This document shows, piece by piece, positions 12,242 through 23,352 of a DNA stretch of 64,000 nt (position 1 is its first letter; the number at the start of each line of letters is the position of its first letter). The notes below the pieces were generated by a model that did no database searches, had not been told where the DNA came from, and was given only the letters and a program-made list of their open reading frames with translations. This stretch comes from Incurvaria masculella (lineage: Eukaryota; Arthropoda; Insecta; Lepidoptera; Incurvariidae): positions 4,779,001 through 4,843,000 of the forward strand of contig OX335660.1 in the NCBI GenBank assembly GCA_946894095.1. Direction: 5' to 3'. A program made the position numbers and the translations under genes.

Positions 12242-14260
12242 ATGAGTGACGAAAATATTACGTAAGTATTGTAATTTTTTTTATATTAATGAAATTGTAA
12301 TATATTCAGCTATCTATCAATGTAGTTGCTATAGGTTTTTGCCATTTCTGTAGTCAGCAAAAAATCAAATGTTTTTGGCATGTTCAGACTTCGTAGATTT
12401 ATTACATTTGTTTACAAAATTTGATTGATTATAATTACGTTTGCTTGAATGTAATTACTCCGGATTGTGGCAAATTTTGTGTAGAATCCGGTGATGTATC
12501 ACACTTGATATGTTTTCTTACATTAAAATGGAAAACATACCGAAAATCTAGAAAATCATATATTGTAGTACAAACATTGTGAGTGTGTTGGTGTCGGCCG
12601 CTCGCCCGCCAGGCGGGGCCCGGGCGGGGGGCTAGGTCATGCAAGGGCGAAGGATAAGATGATGAGCATTTGTTGCTGTTGCCCCGTAGAGTCAACACTG
12701 CTCTGGCTTTCGCCCTGCCTGATCCCGAACAGGATCCCGAGGTGGAGGCTTTGCTCAACAATATGGCAGTTGAGCAAGATGCCGCCGATGAGGAGATCCT
12801 GGATGAAACAAACGACACTTACGACTGGACATCGGACTATACAACCTACAGGGGTGTACAGGAATTATTAACTGTTCCTGCACCCGGACCCACTATACCA
12901 GACGAGACACCGTACGGCAACTTCTGCAAGACTTGGGACAGACTTCATGACTTACATGGCTGACATGACGAACCTTTACGCAGAGCAGAAGGCCGCAGAG
13001 ATGTACGAGACGGAAAAATTGACTAAAGGAGCGCGGATCAACAGTTGGACACCCACAGACGTTGACGAGCTATATGTTAACTTCGCTATACTCATGTTCA
13101 TGGCAATCGACCCCCGTGGGTCGTTGAAAGAGTACTGGATTACGGACAGTGCGCTAGAGATGTCCAAATTTCGAAAACGAATGACATACGACAGATTCTT
13201 CTTGCTCAACTCGATGTTGCATTTCGTTGATAACACTACTGACTTGACTTCGGACGGAGACCCAAAGGTTGCTAAACTGTAGCCAATTATCGAACACTGC
13301 TACAATAAATTTCAATCATGTTCCGTACTTGACCAAAACATAGCTATTGACGAGTCGTTAACTCTCTGGAAAGGGCGTCTTAGTTGGGTACAGAATATAA
13401 TGTCCAAAGCAGCTCGCTTTGGAATTAAGACCTACGAGCTATGTGAGTCCTCCACAGGATACCTGTGGAGGTTTCTCATATACACGGGCAAACATTGCAA
13501 TGTAGGCGACATTTGTGAGAATAGCACGGGACTGTGTGGGAAGACGAGTGCGATCGTCCTTACTCTCATGAAAGACTTGACACACAAAGGGTACTGTCTG
13601 ACCATGGACAATTTTTACAATAGTCCAGCTCTGGCCACGCACCTAAAATTGTTGAAGACAGACTGTGTTGGCACACTCAGGGTTGCAAGGAAAAATGTCC
13701 CCGAAGCCATTAAGCGCTTGAAAAAGAAGATCATGGCTCGCGGTGAGATGGTGGCTCAGCTTTGTGAGGATATTTCCCTTCTAGCCTGGAATGACGCTAA
13801 GTTGGTGACCACCATATCAACGTTCCACAATGCAGAAACATATCTAGGTAGAAGTGGGGGTAAGCCACAGACGAATCCCATCGTCATCAAAGATTATAAT
13901 TCGGCAATGGGGGGCGTTGATCTAAAAGACCAAAAACTGTCGATGTACCTCTTGGAACGAAAACACGGATTGAAATGGTACGTCAAAATGTTTAGGCGGT
14001 TGATGAATGCAAGCATCTTAAATGCTTTCATTATGTATCGCCGTACCATTTTGAATGCCGGGCGGGTATCACTATCGCACAGCGATTTCAGGTATGCATT
14101 GGCAGAGGAACTTATCAAACGCCATTCGTCTCCTCGTAACATCCCGAGATCACTGCCAGCAAATCGCTATGATGGTTTTGAACACTACTTGTTCCATATA
14201 AAAGGTCCATGTGCGCAGTGTTCTATCCAGGAGCAAGACAATTGCAATCAATACAAAACT
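12242..14260 (+). pseudogene. piggyBac-like transposase (PGBD4-like), inactivated
   Basis: DDE_Tnp_1_7 family. An acidic N-terminal region is open from about 12670. A frame change near 12940 leads into 'NLYAEQKAAEMYE' and 'FAILMFMAIDPRGSLKEYW'. The three catalytic Asp motifs are present in order: 'AIDESLTLWKGR' (about 13347), 'LTMDNFYNSPAL' (about 13605) and 'AMGGVDLKDQ' (about 13918). An in-frame TAG at 13280-13282 breaks the frame, which then resumes unchanged to about 14260. A possible first coding exon 'MSDENIT' lies at 12242-12261, followed by GTAAGT. The C-terminal cysteine-rich domain is not intact. TTAA ends were not located. Confidence 0.85.
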
Positions 14261-14312
14261 GTAAGGAGAATATCTTTATACATAACTATTATTTATTTTG
14301 TCATAGATTCGA

Positions 14313-15265
14313 GTGTGTCAAGCAAGAACTTGCGAAAACAACGGATGCAAAGCTCTGACACATGAGCAAAAGCGGAAGCTTTTCTCCGATTTGTATTCAA
14401 TGGATTTCAACGGCCAGTCTGCTTACTTGGTGAGGAGTATGATTGCAAAAGCTCCGAACCGAAGAGAACCAACAAATACTACTGCCAGTTCGAAAAGCCA
14501 AACTACTTTTGTCTATAGCATCGTGGGAACTGATCTAGTCGTATGCAAAAAAACCTTCATGGACATTTATTCACTAGCTCACAAACAAGTACAAGTATTG
14601 CAAAGCAAAGTGAAGTTAGGTGACTTCAATCCCATAGACATGCGTGGGAAACACCATAATAAGCCTAAACGCGTAAGTCCTGAAGTTATGGAAGCTGTGA
14701 AAACCCACATACAATCTTTTGCTCTGCAAGAAAGCCATTATTCTAGCAAAGGTTGCCTTCCACCTGATTATTAGCTAATCCAGATTTAAATGTGAAGAAG
14801 CACTTATACAGACGTATCTTCAAGGGATTTAACTTGCGATTTGGGCTACCACGCTCAGACGCGTGCAAAACATATGACAAGCTTTACAACAAAATTTTAG
14901 CCGTAGATTCTGAAAGCGAGAAACGTCAAAAATCCGTGGAAAGCGAACTGCATCACCGACAATCCGAATCTGCTTACAGTTTTCGTTGCAAGGACACAGA
15001 GTTAGCTAAATTGAATCCAAATTATGTGGTGTGTGTCGATTTACAGCAGGTGTAATTTTGTCCGACGCTACGACACTGCAGTGTGTTTTATCCGAGGCAA
15101 CTATCAAATTAATTTTGCCGTCCACAACATGGGTCAAAACGAAGTATGTACCTATGGAATGAAAGTATAACTAAACTTGGTTCAGCTCAAATAGTCTCGT
15201 GCTTGCTAAAACATATTACTGATAACTTTAAATCACTGGAACCAACTGAAAAAAAAAGAGATTTA
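14313..15265 (+). pseudogene. Gene X, N-terminal part (insect transposon-type protein family)
   Basis: First of three collinear pieces of one gene (next at about 18.29 and 21.04 kb). It has 'CENNGCKALTHEQKRKLFSD', 'VVCKKTFMDIYSLAH', 'DMRGKHHNKPKRVSPEVM', 'HIQSFALQESHYSSK', 'FNLRFGLPRSDACKTYDKL', 'ELHHRQSES', 'VCVDLQQV' and 'VFYPRQLSN'. I know this combination from a large, unnamed family of transposon-derived proteins in insects. A frameshift near 14770 and stops near 15053 and 15110 show decay. The frame is cut at 15265 by a small MITE with TTA duplication. Confidence 0.6.
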
Positions 15266-15424
15266 GGGCCGCATGCACGAAAGGACAAAACGTCAAAATC
15301 AACGTCAACGTATGATTAAACACGTCACTTTGTATGGACAGTATGGTAGGAACTTAACGCGGTTCAATAAAAGTGACGTTTTTGAACATTGATCAACTCG
15401 GCCGTCTCTTCGTGCAATGGGGGC
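15266..15424. mobile_element. 159-bp MITE with TTA target duplication
   Basis: TTA occurs on both sides (15263-15265 and 15425-15427). The ends are imperfect inverted repeats, GGGCCGCATGCACGAAAGGA against GCCCCCATTGCACGAAGAGA. A 3-bp TWA-type target duplication fits a PIF/Harbinger non-autonomous element. It interrupts gene X. Confidence 0.7.
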
Positions 15425-15427
15425 TTA

Positions 15428-15985
15428 TAGTCGACCCGTTCTAAGAAGCGTTTTTTGACAGATGAGGGATAGGGAAGGGTAAAAACCAGAGTTTTACTTT
15501 TATATCGATAACATTTCAATAAGGAAAAGCAAAAATCTAATAATAGGCAATCTTCTCTAAAATAAAACACATTCATACAGATGGACAGGTGATTATCTGA
15601 TTTCGGAAGGTGTTTCATAAGCTAAATACAAGATCTTTTGCACATATACAGCTTTCAACGGAATAATTTTCCAAACATTAACCATTGTATATTTGGAGCA
15701 AAACATTTTAATAACATTTTGCTGTACACCTTAAAAGGAGCCTCTTCCACATACATTTTCGTGAGTATTAATTGACAACTTTTGTGGTAAGCACCACTTT
15801 TTTAGTCGAAAAACAGTATTGAGGACCGAAAAAAGGAAAACATAACCACCCAAATTGAAAAAAAAAGGGCGACGTACAAATATCGTGAATCTAAGCCGAT
15901 TGTTATTATTCTATTTCACATAAGATTACTGTCAGTTTTATTCGACTGATCCGACTTTCTTCTTCACCGGTGTAAAGTTAACTGA
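15428..15985. other. No gene seen
   Basis: AT-rich interval between the TTA MITE and the interspersed repeat. Confidence 0.45.
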
Positions 15986-16105
15986 CTAGAAAAACCGGCC
16001 AAGTGCGAGTTGGACTCGCACACGAAGGGTTCCGTACCATCGCACAAGATTTACAAAATAAAATACGTTTTTTGTATGGGGCCCCCTTTAATTATTATTA
16101 TTTTA

Positions 16106-16833
16106 TTAGGTTGGGGAAAAAGTTTCTTCGCATTTTTTAAGAAAATTCAAAACATTTTTCGCACGTTCTTGTCGTACGTGATCCACTTTTCATCACCAGT
16201 TATCAGCTTCTTCAAAAATGGTTCGGTTTCATTACGTCGTAATAAAGAATCACAAATGAGTACACGGTTCATTAGGTTTCTTTCAGTGAGCTCGTGAGGT
16301 ACCCAAATATCGAGCTTTTTTGTGTACCCAGTTTTTTTCAAATGCGCCAAAACTGTTTTGTGGTCAATTCCTAGTTCTTCAGCTACGTCGTAACTACTGA
16401 TATGCCGATCTTGCTCCACTTTTTCAAAAATGGCATCCATTTTATCCGTAATAGGGCGACCAGAGCGACGGGCATCTTTGACATCAAAATTTCCGGATTG
16501 AAAACGCTTAAACCAAATTTGTGCTACTCTCACAGACACTGCACTAGGTCCATAAACATCGCAAATTTTTTTCGCGGCTTGCGTTGCATTTTTACCTTTT
16601 TTGTAGTAAAATTTTAAAATGTATCGAATTTCTTCATTAGATTCACTCATTTTGACAGTACGAAAAACAAATGAGAATCACACATTTTCCTAATTTGAAT
16701 TTGGAATTATGTTCTTTAAAATTTAAACTTTCAATGATACCAAAACCAGCCAGATACAAATAGTATAGCCAAAGAGATTTTATTACAAGTTCATACATAC
16801 TATAATGCGAAAAGACTTTTTCCCCGACCTATT
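16106..16833 (-). mobile_element. mariner-family element, internally deleted
   Basis: The ends are TTAGGTTGGGGAAAAAGTTT at 16106 and, inverted, a near match ending about 16833, with TA at the insertion site. At about 730 bp it is well short of the usual 1.3 kb. It is inserted in repeat R1. Confidence 0.85.
16147..16650 (-). pseudogene. mariner transposase, N-terminal half
   Basis: A 167-residue open frame beginning MSESNEEIRYILKFYYKKGK. It has the paired helix-turn-helix region ('ARRSGRP', 'DVAEELGIDHKTVLAHLKK', 'WVPHELTERN') and the first catalytic Asp block 'ITGDEKWITYD' near the end. After that the frame terminates close to the inverted repeat, so the second half of the catalytic domain, with the remaining two acidic residues, is missing. 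Resembles SETMAR/Hsmar1-type mariners. It may still bind the ends but cannot catalyse. Confidence 0.9.
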
Positions 16834-17019
16834 ATAATGTTACCTATTTGTTGTTATAGCGGCAAAATACATACATATTCTGTAAAAATTTCAGCTTCCT
16901 ACCTGTTACGGTAAATGAGATACAGCCCTGTGACAGACGGACGGACGGACGGACGGACAGCGGAGGCTTAGTAATAGGGTTCCGTTTTCACCCTTTGGGT
17001 ACGGAACCCTAAAAAGCTA

Positions 17020-18270
17020 GATGATATTGCAATTAACTTTCCATTTATTATATGTGCCTAAACATATAATTTAAGAAATGAAGGAGGCATTCGTTAATTG
17101 CTAGAAATCCCGAGACCGAATATTCATTCTCACAAGCCAACATTGGTAATCGTGATGATATCTATTTGATTTTCCTTTATAAGAATATTTAAGTAATAGT
17201 TATGAAAATTAAAGATATTAAAACTTAAATGGTCGATATTATTTTGCAGGTTCACATCCCTATTGCAATTTACTCCCAGTGCTGGTACTGTACCATTATT
17301 TTGTTCATAATTATATTATTTAATACATTGTTAAGTAATTAATTGACACAATATAGAATAAAATAAATTCTACAAGTCATAATAAAAAAAAACACATCAG
17401 CAAGCTGTTATTATTTGGTCCCAAAAATATAAAACGTAAAGTGGTCTGTTCCATAATTTAATCATTAGCTTTTCTTCCACACGGCTGTGTCAAAAAAAGC
17501 TTCTTAGAACGGCTCGACTATAGTAATCTGGAGTGATCGTTGCGTCGGACAGAACAATAACTGGAAAGTAATCAGTCTCTATAGTGTTTTTTTTTATTCA
17601 TAATAAGTACAAGGTTTTACATAATATATGTTATCTCCTAAACTAAACTAAGTTTGTATTGTAGCAGATAACCTAAAATAACACGTTTGATTCCTGATTC
17701 CCAACATTAATAATACTAAGAATAATAGATGTTATTTTTATGTGTATGCATGATTCGTGTGTAGGTAGCATTCAGGTGAGTAATACTTAAGTGTGAATAG
17801 CTTTCATTTTCATTTTCGCCGACCCCTCGGGGAAGCGGCATGAATGTATATTTACGTGTGGAATTAATATCACCTTTCTGTGTTGTTGTCAAGCAGTATC
17901 CTACCAATACAGCACACGAGACCACACCACAGTCAGATATTTGGTACGTATTGTATGTGAGTGTGTTAAACGCCATAGAGGCATGAATGTTTAGAGTGAA
18001 CAGTATTTTTTTAATATTTTATTTTATATTTTATTGTAAGATCATAAGTAGTTTCTCTGTTTGATCGTAATTTAGTGTTTTCATAATTTTTTGCAACTCT
18101 CTTTTTATCGATTTACGTTTTAAATAGTCAATTTCAAATTTTAATTGGTTGTATAGATATGGTGCTAAACATGTTTTAAATCGTTGTACAATATTTGTTT
18201 TACTTTTGGTTTTGGGAGCCATTGCATTATTTCTATATCTACTAGCTCGACTTATCTCATTGGTTACGGT
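17020..18270. other. No gene seen
   Basis: AT-rich, without a supported gene. Small open frames around 17716-17976 and 18031-18222 show no recognisable features. Confidence 0.45.
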
Positions 18271-18289
18271 TAGTTACCTCATGAGAATT

Positions 18290-18380
18290 AAGTTTTTCAC
18301 TTCAATAGAGCAAACATTTCTTTGTTCAGGTCACAGCTTCTTGCCATGGGATAGAGATTTTGCCCTAATCGAAAAAATGA
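18290..18380 (+). pseudogene. Gene X, middle fragment
   Basis: The plus-strand frame gives 'TFLCSGHSFLPWDRDFALIE' followed by KMKG and a GTACGT donor-like sequence at about 18384. The 'GHSFLPxDRDFxxIEK' block is a hallmark of the family seen at 14.3-15.3 kb. It lies on the same strand and in the right order, so it is probably the continuation of that gene after insertions. Confidence 0.55.
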
Positions 18381-18635
18381 AAGGTACGTGTAATATCTTA
18401 TCCATTTAATGCATAAAATTATGAAATTTATATTTAGTTTAAAGAGATATTACACACTTCATTAAAATACAAACACTGTGAACAATAACATAATAATCTC
18501 TAAACAAAATAAAACTAGCAACTTACTACTTACTAAAACTATATTAAACTAAATAGAAAATTTCCTCCATGCCCGCCGAGCTGCCCATAGTACCTAAAAT
18601 GCTCTGTGCGTTTCCTCTCTGAATTTCCATGCACG

Positions 18636-18679
18636 GACCCACGATACCCCTGGCGATACCCCTGGTGGTATCGTGGGTC
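18636..18679. repeat. Short perfect hairpin
   Basis: GACCCACGATACC (18636-18648) and its exact reverse complement (18667-18679) flank 18 bases. CGATACCCC recurs just inside and after it. Confidence 0.7.
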
Positions 18680-18879
18680 TTTTATAATCAAACGATACCC
18701 CCAACAAATAGTGTTGCGACACTAGTGTAATTAATAAGAGCTTTATCATCTCTTGAATTTTATATTTACAAAAAATATATCAAATTATAGTCTTAGTCTT
18801 CTTCCAGTTCAATTTCCTTTATACCATATTATATCATATTATCGTATGAATGTTTTCCAGAACTTTGAGTAATCTCATA

Positions 18880-21035
18880 ATTGTCACAGTATTTTTGTTG
18901 ATGCGCTTATAAATTTTGGAGTGAAACGTCTCGAGAACGTTGGTGGTTCTGTGGCGTTCGCCAAATACCTTTATCACAGCGGCGGCCCCGGCTGACTTGG
19001 AGGATGCTAAAACGTGGCTAGAAGCCAACGTGTCAACACACGTGGCGTACCAAACCAGTGCTTTGCCTTGACACCACGGTACTAGAGTTAGCCTATCTGG
19101 TCTTTTTCCATCGGAGCGTCTAATTCCAGGAGGCTCGGAATATTTACTATGGCCAAAGATCTTTTAATAATATTATTAATACCACAGTGAAGGGGTATTC
19201 GACCAGAACTCCTTTGACACGATAGTCCGTGGTGTCCGAGAGCATCGACACTAGTGCCGCAAACGCAGACGTGTGGTTGACACAGTTTGGCGCCTATACG
19301 TAGGCCTATCGTGATTCTCAAACTGGTTTTGTCTAGGAGGGTTCCTAAATTCGGCGATGGAAATGATTTGAGCCATGCTCCAGATTCAATTTCTGAAGAA
19401 CCAAGTATGCGAACCCGGTCGATTTCTGAACTTTCCTCTAAAAACCTTTCGTGACAAATTTTGGTAATCGGGTTATCCCATCCGAATTGAGTGTTTACCC
19501 TCGCTGGCAATTCCACTCCTGGGCACACAACTTTCAATTTTTCGATCGCTTCATTAAAACAGTCAACCTCACAATCACCAAGTGATGGAAATGGAATTTT
19601 ACCTATGAGGTCCATACTGTTATGAGTTGAAGCAAGGAATGCAGGAAGTGCGTCATCAGAAGGTCGTCTAATACCAATTCCGCCAAAATCGATAGGCCAA
19701 CATGCTTGTTTCCAAGAGCTTGATTCTAAGTTTAAATTGATTATTTTTTCCAACGTTTTATTAAATTCCACGTCAAGTAAATACAGTAACGATTCATTTT
19801 TCCAATTAGGGCAGCATCTTAAAAAGTAGGTAAGACCCGGTATACCAAAACAAAATCTAATCAAAAGTAATGCAACATGTGGCTGTAAATTCATCATGCG
19901 ATCCGATACAAAATTAAAGAAGTGGTTTTTGTTTTCAACTAGAAGTTTTACAGAATTATCTACTAAAGGGGCACCTAGCAAGAATAGATTATCATCTTTC
20001 AAAATTTGTATACCTGGGCTTAGAATGTTAAGGTTATCCAAAATATATTTTCTCCTTTCTTCAGATACTGATTCAAAAAAATATACTTCACATTTTTCCG
20101 TATTTAAAGTTAGCCCGATAGATTGAAATTCCCTAATCAGAACTTGCAAATCACCGAAAATTGTGTCTGCATCACCACCAAGAATACCATCATCAAGTTA
20201 CCAAACATTTAAATCTGACATCATTTTTGTTATGATACTGTGAATACATAAACTAAATATTGCTGGACCTAGCGGGTCCCCTTGCTGACAATCAAGGGAT
20301 GAAATAAAAGTTTAATTTTTGTAAAATAAAAGTGACGGAAACGCATAACATTGCCAGATATATGGATATAAGGCTGGAATGTTATTTTGGATAGACGCGA
20401 GCATGATATCTCTCTCCACTGAATTAAAAGCGTTTCGTACATCAATCTCCGATTGCAAATTTCCGATGTTAAACATGTCTTAAGGCGCTAGGACTGGCCA
20501 ACTACTCGCGCCATACAAATGCACTTTTTAACAAATGTTATAATATGTAGTGAAACGCTTCAGAAAATAGAACTCTAGACTGATAATGGATTGTTAATAT
20601 TTTTTGATTCCATCATTTATTTAAATAATAATAAAAATTAAAAAGTTGATTTTTCTCATTAGAAATCTGAAAGTAATTCGATTAATAGATATAAGCAAAA
20701 ACAGCATATATGCATAAACAAAACATTCCATTTGCTATTAGATTTCTACATTTAGTCAAAAAAGTTCGGAAATGGACACCGTTTCCGCAATGTATTTTGT
20801 ATAGAAAAAGGTAACATACATTAACGAAAATAGGTTGATTAATAGACAAGGAATCATATATTGTAAGAATGACACTTATAATCGTCAGACTTGTTGGCTA
20901 GTACCAGGGCCTTAACATAAGTTCTTACGGAATGTACTGCTGCTTCTGCTCCACCTTTCGTGGCAAATCCGAGTTGCACAGGACGGAATGTATTACCTAA
21001 GTGTTCTTGTAATTGGCTGCATTGTAATTGTAATG
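18880..21035 (-). pseudogene. Second non-LTR retrotransposon of the same type (relic, 5' truncated, holds a MITE)
   Basis: Reading leftwards from about 21035: 'FRPVQLGFATKGGAEAAVHS', then MITE copy 2 (20484-20911), then 'VRNAFNSVERDIMLAS', 'QQGDPLGPAIFS' and 'LNVWxLDDGILGGD', where the Tyr codon of YLDD has become TAA near 20200. The open frame 20149-19088 covers the thumb and 'FGGIGIRRPSDDALPAFLAS'. After a stop at 19088 comes '[20 protein letters not shown]', which resembles the restriction-like endonuclease region of these elements, with expected PDG and WDAT residues changed to QIG and WYAT. Homologous to the element at 1-2216. Multiple stops; inactive. It separates gene X pieces 2 and 3. 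Confidence 0.85.
20484..20911 (+). mobile_element. TTAA-flanked MITE, copy 2 (428 bp)
   Basis: TTAA flanks (20480-20483 and 20912-20915) with the same ends as copy 1. It is shorter by about 43 bp because the stretch before the right end is missing. It sits inside the reverse transcriptase of the minus-strand retrotransposon. Confidence 0.85.
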
Positions 21036-21432
21036 TATATATATCTGAAATGTGGAAGTATGTGATTGCCGAAGCTCGTATTGGTAAACCGTTCATGGCG
21101 ATAGAAATGCAGAACAAAGATTTTGTTGACATAAGTCTAGTAGAAAAGCAGGTTGTAAATGACAATAAACTGAAGATTACAGAAGTGATGTAAATCAAAT
21201 TTTCAGCCGACGAGCCATCAATGGTTCGAGTTAGGCGTTCAAATAATGTCATTCAACCATGGCGTACATACAAGTTTATAAAGCATGGAATAAACCCTTG
21301 TAGAGCCTTCGCTGCTCCAACCGATTTACAGTGGCCCAATTTACAATACCAATATCTTTAGAACAATACAAAGTTCTGTGTGACTTAAGTCTAAACGACC
21401 GAAATTACTATAGAAATTTACTGCATTCGTAA
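21036..21432 (+). pseudogene. Gene X, C-terminal part
   Basis: The plus-strand translation gives 'VYISEMWKYVIAEARIGKPF', 'AIEMQNKDFVDI' and 'VEKQVVNDNK', a stop at 21191-21193, then 'PWRTYKFIKHG' and, in another frame, 'PISLEQYKVLCDLSLNDRNY' ending at 21432. These blocks match, in order, the C-terminal end of the insect family seen at 14.3 kb. The frame change near 21330 and the stop show decay. With the pieces at 14.3 and 18.3 kb, this is one element copy stretched over about 7.1 kb. Confidence 0.5.
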
Positions 21433-21759
21433 ATGATTCAAGTGAACGATCACCTCGAAACGTCGGAGAATGTCTCCTCCCGCCGCGTGAAAAGCCGTAA
21501 GTTTTCAAACAAATTATACGATCGATATGATGAAAATATCGATATTTTCATGGAAATAAGCACATTGGGTAAAGAAAAGATTTGGGAGCTTACAAGCACA
21601 TCTACTGTAGGTCAAGTTGAGGTGCAGCAAGAAATAGGTCTTACTCAAGCAGTGTCTTAAACTTCCTAGATTTTAAGGAGATTATGGTGAGTGGGTATGG
21701 TTCCGTGATCTATTTAAATTGTAAACAAACAAGTTGACTTAAGTTATGATTAAATTAAT

Positions 21760-22060
21760 TTAAGTCATCAAATCCTTAGGTCAAGTTTACAAGGTGAACC
21801 AGAAGGTTTGGTCAATAACATCTCTGTTTCAGAATCAAATTATGATGTCGTATGGAATACGCTGATCAAGTGCTTTGAAAATAAAAGAAGTTTTATGAAT
21901 GCATATCTGAACAAGCTCTGCAATCGGCTGCCCGAGGATATAGCCACAGAATATTTGAAGTATCAACATGACATTTTCGAAATTACTTACCTTTTTTCTA
22001 AATTGACGAAAGACCGTACGTCATCACTCAGAAAACCAGCCCTACAACCTATTATATTGC
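21760..22060 (+). pseudogene. BEL/Pao-type gag fragment
   Basis: 'SSLQGEPEGLVNNISVSESN', followed by 'YDVVWNTLIKCFENKR', is the hallmark of the DUF1759 gag region of BEL/Pao LTR retrotransposons. It continues 'SFMNAYLNKLCN' and then loses similarity. No protease, reverse transcriptase or LTR was found next to it. Confidence 0.65.
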
Positions 22061-22064
22061 TCCT

Positions 22065-22469
22065 ATGGGGAAACCCAAAGAAAATCGGGGGAAATATCAT
22101 AGCCAGGACATTACACCTTTTATCGATAATGACGACCCTGTAGTTTCACAGCCAGTCATCCCTAAGCGACGTCGCGGACGACCGAAGCAGAGAAATGATT
22201 TGCTAGTTCAGGAACGAGGGCGTTCTCCTAAACTAGAGGGGGAGTATGTAGCAAATGAACCTACCAACACCACCTCAACGCGCCTCCCCCGTGCCGCCGG
22301 GCTACCTAAGCGTTTCAAGGAATACGAAATGGCACGGGCGGGGGGGGGGGGGGTGCGCGGGAGCAGGGAGTCGGACGGGCGAAAACGCCCGAGTAGTCGG
22401 CGATTAACTCTTCCGATCGTGAGACGTTTCGTCTGTTGCCTCGCGCGTAGATACTATAAGTATAATTAA
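22065..22469 (+). CDS. Unrecognised basic open frame with an AT-hook-like motif
   Basis: A 134-residue frame with 'PKRRRGRPKQR', which resembles an AT-hook, a Pro/Thr-rich middle and an Arg-rich end. A run of 13 G at about 22339-22352 lies inside and may be a length error. It could be the tail of a retroelement polyprotein. No family recognised. Confidence 0.25.
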   Translation: MGKPKENRGKYHSQDITPFIDNDDPVVSQPVIPKRRRGRPKQRNDLLVQERGRSPKLEGEYVANEPTNTTSTRLPRAAGLPKRFKEYEMARAGGGGVRGSRESDGRKRPSSRRLTLPIVRRFVCCLARRYYKYN

Positions 22470-22597
22470 TCTAAGATACTACTTCCTTTCTTTTTGTTTT
22501 TTAATACAATAAACAATATTGTTTTTTTTATTCGATTTTTCCATTTTTGTGGATTGGTTTACAACCACGGTTGTACCACGGGCTGAAAAATTCAATG

Positions 22598-22990
22598 GTC
22601 CAAAAGTAATAATTGGGGACAATTTATAGTCATATCAACAAGATATTGTGGAATAATGCTAAAAACATTATATTCGCCTTGCCTTTTGCTATGAAACTCG
22701 ACGCATTTGGCGCAGCCTCTAGACGTGTCGTTTTATGGTCCGCTTAAGGAGTGGAAAAAGATACTCGTCCAATATAAAATCGAAAACTCATGTCAAACAA
22801 GCCCGAATGAAAGCACTGAACTTCTCAGACAGATCTTCGAAAAAAAATAGCTAAAGGAAAGGAATATAGTCAGTGCTTTCAAAGCCACTGCAATCTATCC
22901 TTTTAATGCTCAGGAAGTCTTAAAGAAGCTGCCACATAATGTAGAAGAAATCAATTAGAGCATAGATATGGTTCTGCTGGACTATTTAAA
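22598..22990 (+). pseudogene. Tigger/pogo (DDE_1) transposase, C-terminal fragment
   Basis: Translation gives 'KVIIGDNL' (the catalytic GDN block), then 'NSTHLAQPLDVSFYGPLKEW', 'STELLRQIFEKK', 'IVSAFKATAIYPFNAQEVLK' and 'KLPHNVEEIN'. These are the DDE_1 blocks of Tigger/pogo transposases in order. Stops at about 22610, 22693, 22850 and 22957 disable it. The left edge of the 8-kb tandem block (22767) falls inside this fragment, and the homology reads straight across it. Confidence 0.8.
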
Positions 22991-23352
22991 AGAGAAATAA
23001 AACCCAAATCCCCTAAAAAAAAGGAAAGAACAAAACAATGAAAAACTCTTTTTTATATTTTTGTTAGAAATAAAATATTTCAAAAAATATCTCAGCTTTA
23101 CTGTATTTTGACTACCAGGAATTCAAAAATGAATGAAATAAACAATAGAAACATATGGTAAAGTATATAGGTATAAGTATATAGTTGACGGTACCTAAAG
23201 TCATGTGAATCCTTGTTTATTGCTCTTGCTCATTTTTGTACTGATTTGAACAACATTTTGAAACTATTTAACTGTAATTTTGTAACTGAATCCACGATAT
23301 CCCTTCGTGATTCATAAGGTTATCTTCCATTTATGCGGCCGGAGTACACCCA

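Larger units (their letters stand above)
15991..17015 (+). repeat. Interspersed repeat ('GGGTTCCGTACC' family), copy R1, split by mariner
   Basis: Starts AAAAACCGGCCAAGTGCGAG and GGGTTCCGTACC. It ends with an ACGGACGG microsatellite (about 16937-16960), TAGGGTTCCGTTTTCACCC and TACGGAACCCTAAAAA. The same blocks recur at 52542-52857 plus 57736-57849 (inverted) and in part at 61631-61733. The deleted mariner sits inside. Confidence 0.8.

Noticed and set aside
14261..14306. Possible 46-nt GT-AG intron linking the piggyBac C-terminus to the following frame
   Set aside because: Very short for an insect intron, and the downstream sequence matches the start of gene X rather than a piggyBac cysteine-rich domain. 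A junction of two elements is the simpler reading.
18149..18409. Small protein with a hydrophobic N-terminal stretch
   Set aside because: Only its C-terminal part is meaningful, as a gene X fragment. The hydrophobic part is chance translation of T-rich DNA.
20960..21193. Single gene spanning 20960-21193
   Set aside because: The first part is the opposite strand of the retrotransposon. Only the part from 21036 matches gene X.
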